A stretch of DNA of 64,000 nucleotides, taken from positions 1 through 64,000 of the forward strand of contig NZ_JACSRA010000024.1 in NCBI RefSeq assembly GCF_014836335.1, written 5' to 3'. The notes beneath the pieces are model-generated. The model saw nothing but the letters and a program-made list of their open reading frames with translations. It ran no database searches and was not told where the DNA came from. Numbering within the stretch: the stretch's first letter is position 1; every line of letters begins with the position of its first letter. Source of the DNA: Clostridium cibarium. Lineage in GTDB: Bacteria > Bacillota > Clostridia > Clostridiales > Clostridiaceae. Position numbers and translations under genes: made by a program. Shown here piece after piece: positions 51,255-60,827 of this stretch.

Positions 51255-53690
51255 TTAATTGATATTCTTCAAACGTTCAATGATACTACTTTTTGAATAA
51301 AAATGAAATATTATTTTTGGAGTTAAAACACAAGTTATTATTATAACTATCCCTGTAACTATAAGTTGAATTATTGGAAAATTAAACGAAGCATAGTTAG
51401 CTTGATATTTAAACGCTTCAACTAAATAATATGCAAGAATACTTCCGAAAGTAGAAACTAACAATAAAGAGAATATTCCATAATAAATACCTTCAAACGT
51501 AAGCATTTTTCTTATTTGTTTTTTAGTCATACCAATAGATTCGAGAATTGCAAGTTCAATCTTTCTAGAACTTATATTTGTTATTATTGTATTAATAAAA
51601 TTTACTAGGCCGATAAATGACATTAGTGAGGAGATACTTATTAAGGTAAAAGCAATGCCTCTTTGAGATTTTACAAAATTATTCCTTTCTAGATGTTTAG
51701 CTTTTATATTTATATATGGAAAGCCAGTTGTAATATCTTTTAACTTTTCATATGTTTCTTTAGCATTATCATCTTTTAAAGAAAATGTTAATATAAAAGG
51801 TTTTGCCTCAGGGTAAAGTTCTTTTAGCAAGCTATCATCAATCATTATATCAGGGCCATTTTGAAATACGTGAGTATATGTATTTCTTTTTAAAACAGCG
51901 ATAACTTCTACTTGTTTTGGATTATCTTTTGTTCCAATATTCATTGTATCACCAACCTTTATTGCGTTGTTTGATACATTAGATACAATGGCATAGTTAT
52001 GTGATTTTAATTTTGAAATATCTATATCTCCATCTATAAGAAGGTCTGAAATATTGTCAAAAAAGTGTTCATTTACTCCTAATATATTTGAATTAACTTT
52101 AGATTCAAAGGGATTACCACCTGCTTTTTTTCGAAATTCATCTGAATTAGATTTTAAAACACCATCATATTCAAGAGGAGCAGAAAAGTAACTAATTTTA
52201 TTTACATCTTTTATGTTATCCAAGGCACTTATTTCATTAAAAACTTTAGTATCATCGTAGGTGATTGGATTTTCCTCATTTGTATTTATACGCTGTAGAT
52301 AAGTGTTTTCGACTTTAAAGTCATATGGTACATAGGTATCTAAATACGCATCTGGATTTAACGAATTAGCAAGTACACCTGCACAGATAAAACAAATAAA
52401 TCCAAAGGTTAAAGATAGGATAACTATAATGCTTTTTGTTTTATCTCTAAATAAATTTTGAAAAGCCATTTTGTATATTTTAGCACCATTTGTTCCTGCT
52501 TTTGTAGTATTTTTTCGCTTGGAATTAGGGGAATATTTTAATGCTTCAATAGGGGAAACTTTGGATGCAATTTTAATAGGCTTTTTACATGAGATTATTA
52601 TTGTGAATAATACAAATATTATAGTTGAAATAAATATAAGTGGATTAAATTTGATATTAAGTTTTGAAATATTAACGCTTTTTATGACAAGTGGACTTAC
52701 AACAAAACAAATTAAATAACCTATTATTATTCCAAGTGGAATTCCTATAATAGACAATCTTAAATATTGGTATCTAATAATTTTTTTGATCTGCTTTTTT
52801 GTTGTGCCTAGTGATTTTAATAAACCGTAAAATTTTATGTTTTTTAGAACTGAAATATAAAATATATTATATATTATGAGGTAACCGCAAATTATTATTG
52901 TAATTATCATTGAAATATAAGGTAGTAATTCATCAAAAGTTAGAGTTGAAGTTGTAGTACATGCACTATTTACCTCAACTTGTTTGTTATTTAAATTCAA
53001 ATCTGAACGGATTTTTTCAAAATTATCAATTATATTTACACCAGTATTAAAAGTTATATAAAGGTCTAAAGAAATTTCACCTTTATTATCTTTAAAATCC
53101 TTTGAAACTATTCCAAATCCATTTTCTGTTGTACTAGATTTTGTGTATTCTGTATAATATGCAGATAAAGTGAAGTCAGTAGATTTATGTTGATTATTAC
53201 ATGTATATTGTAAATTTATTACTTGACCTAATTTATAAGGTAAATGAAATTTATCTAGAACCCAGGTTGGAAGAGCAATTTCATTTTCTGCAGATGGTAA
53301 ATTACCATTTAAGTCATAATATACTCTTTTTGATAATGTCTCATCATCTAAGTAACAGAGAACTAAATTTGAATTTTCAAATTCAGGGTTTTCTATTTTA
53401 TTTGTAACTTGAATCATTTCACCAATGTTTTTTATTGATGGATCATTATGAATTTTTTCTAAATCTGTAGATGTTACGTTTTTTATAATACCATGAGCTG
53501 TATAACCTTCTAGTGTAAATTTTTGAAAGTCAAGGCTGTCTTTAAGACTTATAGATAAAGTAGTAATTACAGTAAAAAGAATTGTAGTTAAAATAATAGC
53601 AGATAAAATAAATAAATTTGTTGATTTATCAGATTTAAGTTTTCTAACACTAATTTTTTTAAGAAAGTTATTAGATATATTTTTTGACAT
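51255..53690 (-). CDS. FtsX/MacB-type ABC transporter permease, 811 aa
   Basis: Two FtsX-type permease regions are visible, each with several membrane helices: one N-terminal helix at ~27-48, a group at ~255-385, another at ~430 and a last group at ~690-800. Large extracytoplasmic segments lie between them. KNIKFYGLLKSLGTTKKQIK and ELAILESIGMTKKQIRKMLT are the typical FtsX loop motifs. These transporters export peptides or lipids, or work with a two-component system, but no such system is adjacent. It follows the ATPase gene after 12 bp. Confidence 0.9.
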   Translation of the reverse strand: MSKNISNNFLKKISVRKLKSDKSTNLFILSAIILTTILFTVITTLSISLKDSLDFQKFTLEGYTAHGIIKNVTSTDLEKIHNDPSIKNIGEMIQVTNKIENPEFENSNLVLCYLDDETLSKRVYYDLNGNLPSAENEIALPTWVLDKFHLPYKLGQVINLQYTCNNQHKSTDFTLSAYYTEYTKSSTTENGFGIVSKDFKDNKGEISLDLYITFNTGVNIIDNFEKIRSDLNLNNKQVEVNSACTTTSTLTFDELLPYISMIITIIICGYLIIYNIFYISVLKNIKFYGLLKSLGTTKKQIKKIIRYQYLRLSIIGIPLGIIIGYLICFVVSPLVIKSVNISKLNIKFNPLIFISTIIFVLFTIIISCKKPIKIASKVSPIEALKYSPNSKRKNTTKAGTNGAKIYKMAFQNLFRDKTKSIIVILSLTFGFICFICAGVLANSLNPDAYLDTYVPYDFKVENTYLQRINTNEENPITYDDTKVFNEISALDNIKDVNKISYFSAPLEYDGVLKSNSDEFRKKAGGNPFESKVNSNILGVNEHFFDNISDLLIDGDIDISKLKSHNYAIVSNVSNNAIKVGDTMNIGTKDNPKQVEVIAVLKRNTYTHVFQNGPDIMIDDSLLKELYPEAKPFILTFSLKDDNAKETYEKLKDITTGFPYINIKAKHLERNNFVKSQRGIAFTLISISSLMSFIGLVNFINTIITNISSRKIELAILESIGMTKKQIRKMLTFEGIYYGIFSLLLVSTFGSILAYYLVEAFKYQANYASFNFPIIQLIVTGIVIIITCVLTPKIIFHFYSKSSIIERLKNIN

Positions 53691-53702
53691 AAGTTTTCCC
53701 TC

Positions 53703-54368
53703 CTATAATTTTAGTTTTCCATCCTCAATTCTAATTATCCTATCAGCCATTTCAGCCATGGATTCATTATGAGTTATCATGACTAAAGTTTGGTTGAATT
53801 TTTTTATGGATAACTTAAGAAAATTAAGAACCTCACTTCCAGTTTTGCTGTCAAGGTTTCCAGTAGGTTCATCCGCTAAAATTATTGAAGGCTTTGTGAC
53901 TAGTGCTCTAGCAATAGCTACACGCTGTTGTTGTCCACCAGATAATTTATTTGGTAAATTATTAATTTTGGAACTTAATCCCAATGTATCTATTACATCT
54001 TCTAAGTACTTTTTATCTACTTTCTTATCATCGAGTTCAAGTGGAAGAATTATGTTTTCATACACATTTAAAATTGGCATTAGGTTGTAATTTTGAAATA
54101 TAAAGCCGATGTTTCTTCGTCTAAAGATAGTCAAGTCATCATCTTTCATCTCAAAGATATCTTTATTATTAATATAGACTTTACCACTGCTTGGCCTATC
54201 AAGACCTCCTAGCATATTAAGTAAAGTACTTTTTCCAGATCCAGAAGTTCCTACTATTGAAATGAACTCACCTTCTTCAATATTTAGTGTTATTTCATTT
54301 AAAGCATTAACCATATTTTCATTATTACCATAAGATTTACTCAAGTTTGTTGTTTGTAATATACTCAA
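53703..54368 (-). CDS. ABC transporter ATPase, MacB/LolD type, 221 aa
   Basis: Walker [14 protein letters not shown], the Q-loop [10 protein letters not shown], the signature [16 protein letters not shown], Walker [14 protein letters not shown], and the H-loop MITHNES are all present. It powers the neighbouring FtsX permease. The first gene of the two-gene operon. AAGGAG lies upstream of the ATG on the minus strand. The 300-bp divergent gap to the phospholipase gene holds promoters but no gene. Confidence 0.95.
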   Translation of the reverse strand: MSILQTTNLSKSYGNNENMVNALNEITLNIEEGEFISIVGTSGSGKSTLLNMLGGLDRPSSGKVYINNKDIFEMKDDDLTIFRRRNIGFIFQNYNLMPILNVYENIILPLELDDKKVDKKYLEDVIDTLGLSSKINNLPNKLSGGQQQRVAIARALVTKPSIILADEPTGNLDSKTGSEVLNFLKLSIKKFNQTLVMITHNESMAEMADRIIRIEDGKLKL

Positions 54369-54669
54369 AATTTTTCACTCCTTAAAAATATAAGTAAATT
54401 TATTTTACCATAAATACAATAAAATGTAATTTAATTGTATATGGGAAGATGATTTAATTTGACGATTGTTAATATAAAAAGGTAATTGAAAAACGTGAAA
54501 TATATGTAAAAGTATGGATAGATAGATTTAAATAACCAAAACTGTTTAAATATAAAAAGAGGAAATATTGACAATTAGTATTAAAAAAACTATAATTTAA
54601 CAAAAAACACTCGAGAAAAGTTGAGAAAAAATTTGCACCAAAAAAGTGTGTAAAGAGGGGGATTTTAGA

Positions 54670-55935
54670 ATGAAAAAAATTATAAGATCAATTATAGGGT
54701 GCATAGTTGTATTGGGGGTTTTGAGCATAGATTCAAAAGAAGCTAAGTCATTCCAACCAGCAGCACATTATGCATTAATTCAGAAAGTAAAAAGTAATCT
54801 GTCTTCAGCAAGTATAATAGGACAAGCACTAAGAGAATATCCTAATATAGCAGCTTGGGGATCGCTCGGCCCTGATTTAGGATATTTTCAACCATCTGAA
54901 CTTGGGGGATATGCACCATGGGCTGATAGATATCACTATTATAAAGTAGGCAGTTTTGCTAAAGAACAATTAAAAGAAGCACTAGATTCTGGAGATAAGA
55001 AAAAAATAGCTTTTGCAGGTGGATGGGTATCTCATGTAAGTGGTGATTTAGCTTGTCATGGAATTTATGTTAATCCAGAATGTGGTGTGTATTTAGATAA
55101 TGAAGATACACGTAGTAAACATAGCGAATTAGAGAAAATGGCAGATCCATATGTTTGGACTACATTAGGAAACCAAGATCAGAATTTATATATAAATAAA
55201 AATTTGGCAAATATATATTCTAAAACCGGAAGTATTCCTTTTGATTTAATGAATAATGTTTCACAAAAAATTTATAATACTTCAGCGTCAACATCAGAAG
55301 AAAATGGATGGTGTAATGTTTTATTAGCAGGTTTAAATAGTGGTATAGGATATACCTACACTGATTATAAAGTTGCTGTAGATTATCTTAATGAAAATGG
55401 AAGAAAAGATAGATTAAATAAAGCTTTTTCTACAGCAGAAAATCAATGCACCAAATTACTAGAACAGGCTGAAAGTGGAGAGTATAGTAATTTTACTGAT
55501 AGATGGAACTTGGATGTTGGAGCAAGTGAATCTCCAATTAGTTCACTTACAGCTATAGTGAAAACAGGAACAAAATCTGGTGCAGGAACTGATGATGATA
55601 TATATTTTGGTATTAAATTAAAAACTGGTGATACTAAAGAATGGAAGTTAGATAAAGCATTTTATAATGACTTTGAAAATGGAGATAATGATGAGTATTA
55701 CTTATATATAAATGATATGGATTTTTCACCTAATTTAGTTGACAAGGTATGGCTTGAAAAGAAACATAAAGATTATTCAATTGGACAAGCATGGTATTTA
55801 GATTCTTTAGAAGTTAATGTGAATGGAAAAATAGCGCTATCAAAAGATGCAAATCAGTGGGTAAATGGAAATGATACTGTATATTTTGATGCTGATTGGT
55901 CAAGTATAACTAATACTAGTGACCCAACATTTTAA
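54670..55935 (+). CDS. Secreted zinc phospholipase C-like protein with PLAT domain, 421 aa
   Basis: A putative exotoxin or lipase. A Sec signal peptide covers ~1-27. The catalytic part (~28-270) shows the zinc-dependent phospholipase C pattern: FQPAAHYALIQKV, WGSLGPDLGYFQ, DRYHYYKVG, GWVSHVSGDLACHG and SKHSELEKMADPYVW, with several His/Asp/Glu metal-ligand candidates. The C-terminal ~130 residues (TGTKSGAGTDDDIYFGIKLK, TKEWKLDK, VWLEKKHKDY, QWVNGND) closely resemble the PLAT/C2-like domain of C. perfringens alpha-toxin, which binds membranes with calcium. The N-part is clearly different from alpha-toxin. AGAGGGGG fits the ATG at 54670. Confidence 0.85.
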   Translation: MKKIIRSIIGCIVVLGVLSIDSKEAKSFQPAAHYALIQKVKSNLSSASIIGQALREYPNIAAWGSLGPDLGYFQPSELGGYAPWADRYHYYKVGSFAKEQLKEALDSGDKKKIAFAGGWVSHVSGDLACHGIYVNPECGVYLDNEDTRSKHSELEKMADPYVWTTLGNQDQNLYINKNLANIYSKTGSIPFDLMNNVSQKIYNTSASTSEENGWCNVLLAGLNSGIGYTYTDYKVAVDYLNENGRKDRLNKAFSTAENQCTKLLEQAESGEYSNFTDRWNLDVGASESPISSLTAIVKTGTKSGAGTDDDIYFGIKLKTGDTKEWKLDKAFYNDFENGDNDEYYLYINDMDFSPNLVDKVWLEKKHKDYSIGQAWYLDSLEVNVNGKIALSKDANQWVNGNDTVYFDADWSSITNTSDPTF

Positions 55936-55948
55936 TTGAGGGAAGTTT

Positions 55949-56245
55949 ATGTTGAAAAATAATAAAAAGTTAAGTGATATATTTTCAAAAGTATCATTAG
56001 TTATAATATTATTTACAATCATGGTAATTGTAGATATACCATTAAAATTTATACCTTATATAAAAATTTCAACAGGAGCATATTTTTTACCCTTCTATTT
56101 ATGTCCTATAGGGCTGTTTTTATCAGTACTTTCTTTAAAGCTAAATAAGAATAAAATAGGTTATATTGCCTTAATATTAAATGTATGTATGGTTTTATTG
56201 GAAGCTATTTTTATGGTTGTAGGCTTTAAATTTTTAGTACATTGA
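55949..56245 (+). CDS. Small three-TM membrane protein, 98 aa
   Basis: Three hydrophobic helices (residues ~17-38, 46-64, 71-95). It starts 13 bp after the phospholipase gene, with GAGGGAAG before the ATG, so it is probably co-transcribed. No family was recognised. It could be an immunity or accessory membrane protein for the secreted enzyme, but this is only position-based. Confidence 0.6.
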   Translation: MLKNNKKLSDIFSKVSLVIILFTIMVIVDIPLKFIPYIKISTGAYFLPFYLCPIGLFLSVLSLKLNKNKIGYIALILNVCMVLLEAIFMVVGFKFLVH

Positions 56246-56337
56246 GATGAGATATATTACAGCATATTTTGGACAAGAAGATTGGAAAAGATTATTATTT
56301 TTAAATTTACTAAAAAAATAGAAAGGGGAAAAATAAT

Positions 56338-56574
56338 ATGAAAACATGTATAGCTTGTGGAATGCCAATGAGAACTCAAAGTGATTATGCAATGGAAGAT
56401 GAGAGCAAAGATTATTGTATTTATTGTGCAAAACCAGATGGAACAATGCAATCTTATGAGGAAAAGTTAGAATCTATGACAGGGTATATTATAAAAACTC
56501 AAGGATTAGATGGGAGTGCTGCAAATAATGTAGCAAAAGAGATGTTAGATAAACTTCCAGCATGGAAGAAATAA
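56338..56574 (+). CDS. Putative zinc-ribbon protein, 78 aa
   Basis: TCIACGMPMRTQSDYA and DYCIYCAKPDGTMQSYEEKL carry two CxxC pairs of the putative zinc-ribbon family, followed by a helical tail. AAAGGGG precedes the ATG. Proteins of this type often sit near transcription-related genes, but the function is unknown. Confidence 0.82.
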   Translation: MKTCIACGMPMRTQSDYAMEDESKDYCIYCAKPDGTMQSYEEKLESMTGYIIKTQGLDGSAANNVAKEMLDKLPAWKK

Positions 56575-56683
56575 AACTATTAGATATGAGACAATACTAT
56601 CCATTTTATATGAATGGTATTTCTCATATGATAGTAAAAATAATAAATTGAGTTGGAGAACTCAAATAAATATCTACTTGCGA

Positions 56684-57103
56684 TTATTTTAGATAATATA
56701 TTTTATATTCACCAATAAATTTATACCCCAATTTTTGAGCTAGTAAATATGAAGGATAATTTGCAGCATCCCAATGAGGGGTTAAATCATGATCAAGACA
56801 ATATAAAATAAATTTTGCAGCTACAAGAGCAGCAAGACCTTTCTTTCTAAAATTAGAATTTGTTATTATAGAAATTTCAGCTGATTTTTTTGATAGTAAA
56901 CATGGGGTACAAGCTGATAATACTTTCTTATCCTTTTCTATACAGAATCCAAAGCTGTTATGTACGAAGTCCTCTCCTAAATCATAATTTAAAAAGTGAT
57001 ATTTCTGTAATTCATCATTACGCATTTTATTAACAGCATCTAAATCGATTCTTTTTAAAAACTTGGCATATTTATTTGTATGTATGATCTTTTCTATTAT
57101 CTT
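56684..57103 (-). pseudogene. N-terminally truncated GNAT acetyltransferase
   Basis: The frame (an ATG at 57025 gives 113 residues; open without ATG to 57103) ends like a full GNAT: AEISIITNSNFRKKGLAALV, AAKFILYCLDHDLTPHWDAA, SYLLAQKLGYKFIG. Homologues have an extra ~130-residue N-terminal domain. Upstream of 57103 a stop closes the frame and no start was found. No ribosome site precedes 57025. It is probably a decayed gene. Confidence 0.65.
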
Positions 57104-57433
57104 TCAATTTCTCATTAATATTTTTCAAAAGTATCATCAAGATAAACTGCTTTCTATAGATGAAAATTTTTTTGTTTGTATAATTTTGGTACAATGCAAT
57201 TATATTACAAAATAAAGACAAAAAGGATTAATATTGAATAACGCAAATAGTAATATTCAATTTGCTAAGAACCTTGCATTAGACCATAAAAGAATAATGA
57301 GAGGACATTATGAGTATAAAAACAGAACTCTTGTTTATGCAACAAAAAGTTGTTAATATGCCTAAATTTGTATATAATATTATATATTTATGCTGGTGTT
57401 ATAGTTATAATAATTTTCAAAGGGGTTGAGTTT

Positions 57434-57994
57434 ATGAGCATAAAACATATTGACAATATTATTGATAAAGTTGAATTGAAGAATGGATCACAATTAATTT
57501 TGAGAAAGGCAACAGTAGACGATGCTAACGATATTATTGAATATTTGAATATTGTTGGTGGAGAAAGTAATAATTTACTTTTTGGAGAAGGTGAGTTTAA
57601 ACTTACAATTGAACAAGAGAGAGCATATATCGAAAATATTAATAAAGATAAAAACTCTCTTATGTTGTTAGGTGTAATTGATAATAGAATTGTGAGTGTT
57701 TCTCAAATAAGTAGTGAGAACAGACAAAGAATAGGTCATAATAGTGAACTCGCAATTTCAGTAAAAAAAGAATATTGGGGAAACAGAGTTGGTAGTTTTG
57801 CTATAGAGCAGTTAATAAAATTTGCAAAAGATAATAAATCTATAAAGAATATTAGTCTTGGTGTTAAAGAGGATAATCATAATGCCATTAAACTGTATAA
57901 AAAGCATGGATTTGTAGAAGTAGGCGTTCATAAAAATTTCTTTAATATTAATGGTGATTATTATGATGAAATATTAATGGATTTATATATCTAA
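57434..57994 (+). CDS. GNAT acetyltransferase, 186 aa
   Basis: ATVDDANDIIEYLN near the start, the central ELAISVKKEYWGNRVGSFAI acetyl-CoA loop, and NISLGVKEDNHNAIKLYKKH then GFVEVG at the end make a complete GNAT domain. The longer frame from 57350 is rejected because AAAGGGG sits before the ATG at 57434. The 330 bp upstream contains two short open frames (57233-57355 and 57310-57429) that I cannot support as genes. Confidence 0.87.
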   Translation: MSIKHIDNIIDKVELKNGSQLILRKATVDDANDIIEYLNIVGGESNNLLFGEGEFKLTIEQERAYIENINKDKNSLMLLGVIDNRIVSVSQISSENRQRIGHNSELAISVKKEYWGNRVGSFAIEQLIKFAKDNKSIKNISLGVKEDNHNAIKLYKKHGFVEVGVHKNFFNINGDYYDEILMDLYI

Positions 57995-58013
57995 AGTTAT
58001 TAAATAGACAAGC

Positions 58014-58042
58014 AATAGGTAGTTTAAATTTAACTACCTATT
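58014..58042 (+). terminator. Terminator after the GNAT gene
   Basis: An 11-bp stem, AATAGGTAGTT (58014-58024) with AACTACCTATT (58032-58042). The following 305 bp to 58347 shows only a short open stretch (KIDVSIMRQTINQILK) and no gene. Confidence 0.8.
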
Positions 58043-58347
58043 ATTATTACTATAAATCAACAATTATATCTAACAGAGCCAACAATAAAAACTAAGATAG
58101 ACGTAAGTATTATGAGGCAGACTATTAATCAGATACTTAAGATTTAAGATTAAAGTTACCGAATGAGGATCATAGAGAATCAAGTCAGATATAACTGGAC
58201 GGGGAAGCGTATATGTGGAGAACCAAAATAAAAAGAGAGTAGTTTGTGAATTAATTGGATTATCAGTGGAATTGAGGAAAACAAAAGAGTAATATATAGT
58301 TAATGAACTTATGAGTAATTCAGTTAAAAATAGGGGGGGAGAAGGCT

Positions 58348-59853
58348 ATGGGTTTTTTCGATATATTTAAGAAAAAAAGAAAGAAATCAGATGTTAAGCT
58401 ACAAAATTTATCAATACAGAATGTGGAAGACCAGGTTGTTCATCAAGGTAATGTAAGTGCTGATGTTATAAATATAAATTCAAAAACAATAGAAATGTTG
58501 CATAGATCATTTATTGCATTTGATGTTGAAACAACAGGCCTAAATTCTGAATATGATAGGATTATTGAATTAGGTGCTGTTCGATTTATAGATGGTCAGC
58601 CTACGGAGGAATTTAGCACATTAGTAAATCCACAAATTAATGTTCCGAGTGCTGCAACTAAAGTAAATCATATTACAAATCAAATGATTAGTACAGCTCC
58701 AAAGGAGAATGAAGTTTATCCTAAATTATTAGATTTTTTAGGGGAGGCTTCTCAGAAAAAAATAATTATGTGTGCACACAATGCAAGTTTTGATTTCAGA
58801 TTTCTTATAAGTACATTAAAAAGAATGGGGGTAGATGCAAGTTTTGATTATGTTGACACTCTTAGTTTATCTAGAAAACATATTAAAGGACTTACAAATT
58901 ATAAACAAGGTACAATTGAAAAACATCTTGGTTTAGCAAATGATAATGCGCATAGGGCTTTATCGGATGCTAAAATATGTGGGAAAATCCTTTGTAATAT
59001 ATTGTTTAAATTAGACGAGGAAATCAATGAACAAAGAAAGAATATGGAAAAGATTAAGCCTAGTGAAGAAGAACTTGAAATATGCGGGTATATCCAAAAA
59101 ATTATTAGAGATAATGGTGAGGATGTAAGTTGGATAAGATATAGGAAGAATAGTGGAAACTATATTGATGTTTCGTGTCTATATTCGTTTTTAAAATTTA
59201 AAATAGCTAAAAAGGGAAAATACATAATCATCGATAAAAAGTCTGCAAATGGATTAGAGCTTTCACAAGAACCGTGCACTAAAAGTGAAGGTGGAAGTGA
59301 TTTCGTAAGGGTATTTCTTGAAAGTCCTTTTGATTTAAATATATTATCTTCATTTATAGTAAGTTCTTTTAAAGAATGCTATAAAGCTATGAATTATTAT
59401 TTGGATAATGGAGAACGTGCAAAAAAGTCTGCAGAAGAATGCATAGCAATGTTAACCAAAATTGAGAATAGTGAAATAGAAGGATTACTTTCTTCAGCAG
59501 AACAGAGAATAAAAAATAATATAGCAATTGAACAGGAAAAGAAAAGAGTAATAGAAGAAAAGCAAAGAGAGAAAGAAGAAAAGAAAAAAAATAAAGTATT
59601 AGCGAAACAGAAGAAGATGCCTGAAAATACAAATAATAATGAAAGTATGTGTTCAAATAGGAAAAGAGTTGGTAGAGGAATTATTCAATTAAATGATGAT
59701 GGAACAATTATTCAAGAATATGAAACGGTAGCATCAGCAGTTAGAGAGACAGGAGTTAATTCTAAGAGTATAAGAGATGCTGCCAAAGGGATGCAGAAGC
59801 ATGCAGGAGGATTTTGTTGGAGATACAAGGATGAAGTGCTGAAAAACGAATAG
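58348..59853 (+). CDS. DEDDh exonuclease fused to a NUMOD-like tail, 501 aa
   Basis: The 3'-5' exonuclease domain (residues ~50-215) is of the DnaQ epsilon type: FIAFDVETTGLNSEYDRIIE (motif I), CAHNASFDFRFL (II), NAHRALSDAKICGKIL (III). A middle part of unknown type follows (~225-390), then a Lys/Glu-rich coiled coil (~400-430). The last ~55 residues (IIQLNDDGTIIQEYETVASA, NSKSIRDAAKGMQKHAGGFC then WRY) are a NUMOD1/IENR-like DNA-binding repeat typical of homing endonucleases. The N-terminus starts MGFFDIFKKKRKK. It may process DNA ends. No partner genes are known. Confidence 0.82.
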   Translation: MGFFDIFKKKRKKSDVKLQNLSIQNVEDQVVHQGNVSADVININSKTIEMLHRSFIAFDVETTGLNSEYDRIIELGAVRFIDGQPTEEFSTLVNPQINVPSAATKVNHITNQMISTAPKENEVYPKLLDFLGEASQKKIIMCAHNASFDFRFLISTLKRMGVDASFDYVDTLSLSRKHIKGLTNYKQGTIEKHLGLANDNAHRALSDAKICGKILCNILFKLDEEINEQRKNMEKIKPSEEELEICGYIQKIIRDNGEDVSWIRYRKNSGNYIDVSCLYSFLKFKIAKKGKYIIIDKKSANGLELSQEPCTKSEGGSDFVRVFLESPFDLNILSSFIVSSFKECYKAMNYYLDNGERAKKSAEECIAMLTKIENSEIEGLLSSAEQRIKNNIAIEQEKKRVIEEKQREKEEKKKNKVLAKQKKMPENTNNNESMCSNRKRVGRGIIQLNDDGTIIQEYETVASAVRETGVNSKSIRDAAKGMQKHAGGFCWRYKDEVLKNE

Positions 59854-59879
59854 AAGTTTTGGGAGAGGATGAAGAACAA

Positions 59880-60205
59880 ATGGGTATTTTAAGTAGATTA
59901 TTTAAAAAGAAAGAAACTGTTACTGCATATGTAAAATATTTTTTGTATGAGTGTGGAATTAGTAAACCAGAGAAATATCATAAACAAATGATAAATGAAG
60001 GTTATTTGGCAGTCTCGACAATTGAAGCAATAGTACAAGCACTTAAAGTTGATACATTAAAAAAATTTTTAAAAAAGCTAAATTTACATTAGAAAATACT
60101 AATTCTGGTTTAATTCAAAGTAATAGACCAGACCCATTTGCCTTTAACTTCAACGAAATTGAAAAAAGTGTTCAACTATATCTATGTATAATATGTAAAA
60201 AATAA
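59880..60205 (+). pseudogene. Small gene with A-tract frameshift
   Basis: From ATG 59880 the frame reads MGILSRLFKKKETVTAYVKY, GISKPEKYHKQMINEGY and VDTLKKFLKKLNLH, then stops. In the -1 frame the protein would go on: KAKFTLENTNSGLIQSNRPD then PFAFNFNEIEKS and a stop at 60205. The break falls in a T5-A6 region after a seven-A run, so a one-base indel is likely. It starts with the same MGxxxxxFKK pattern as two neighbours. Function unknown. Confidence 0.6.
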
Positions 60206-60241
60206 GTAATGCAGCAATATACTATTGCCTTACTTATTTTA
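60201..60241 (+). terminator. Terminator
   Basis: AATAAGTAA (60201-60209) pairs with TTACTTATT (60230-60238), with inner pairing of GCAATA and TATTGC, followed by TTT. Confidence 0.75.
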
Positions 60242-60342
60242 ATAATTTATGTGAGATATAATAATTACTAATTAATTCATAGGAAATGTAAATTAATAGT
60301 GACAAAAATAACTACTAAATGGTAATTTGTGGAGAAGATATT

Positions 60343-60777
60343 ATGATTGAAGTATTATTATCATATGCTATTTTGTTGCATTTGGAATTAGTGTCGGATG
60401 CAGAATATAATGAATATCTTGATGAGCTTTTTTTAAAACATCCTGATAATGATTTGCTATTAGAATTAGAGTGGGGAACTTTAGATATGGAAGGTACAAT
60501 TAAAATTATTTTTAACTACTGTTTAGGTAATAATGTTGATTATGATACCTTTGGCTGCTTTTTGCTCAGTAGGTTAGAAGAAATTTATTATAAAGATGCT
60601 ATGGATATACGAATCTTTGGATCAAAAATGTACTCATTATGGAGAGTGTTGCCATCTGATATTGCGAATAAAGAACCATTTTGGACTATGTCTTATGCTG
60701 ATGATCCTTTGTCGTATGGAGATGAAAGACAAACAAGAGAACTTTATCAAAAGATGTTTCAGTATTATAAGAAATAA
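60343..60777 (+). CDS. Hypothetical protein, 144 aa
   Basis: An acidic helical soluble protein. The ATG at 60319 is in frame, but GGAGAAG spacing favours 60343. It contains LLLELEWGTLDMEGTIKIIF and WTMSYADDPLSYGDERQTRE. No family was recognised. It is 50 bp before the next gene on the same strand. Confidence 0.6.
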   Translation: MIEVLLSYAILLHLELVSDAEYNEYLDELFLKHPDNDLLLELEWGTLDMEGTIKIIFNYCLGNNVDYDTFGCFLLSRLEEIYYKDAMDIRIFGSKMYSLWRVLPSDIANKEPFWTMSYADDPLSYGDERQTRELYQKMFQYYKK

Positions 60778-60827
60778 AAAATTACATTATGATAGACAAA
60801 TCAAGATTTAGAGTGAGAGCATAATTT

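Noticed and set aside
54670..55935. Orthologue of C. perfringens alpha-toxin (plc)
   Set aside because: Only the C-terminal PLAT domain resembles alpha-toxin. The N-terminal domain lacks the alpha-toxin start and has different His-containing motifs.
57233..57429. Two short open frames upstream of the GNAT gene
   Set aside because: They overlap each other in different frames, are 40 codons or fewer, and show no recognisable family. The evidence is too weak to call a gene.
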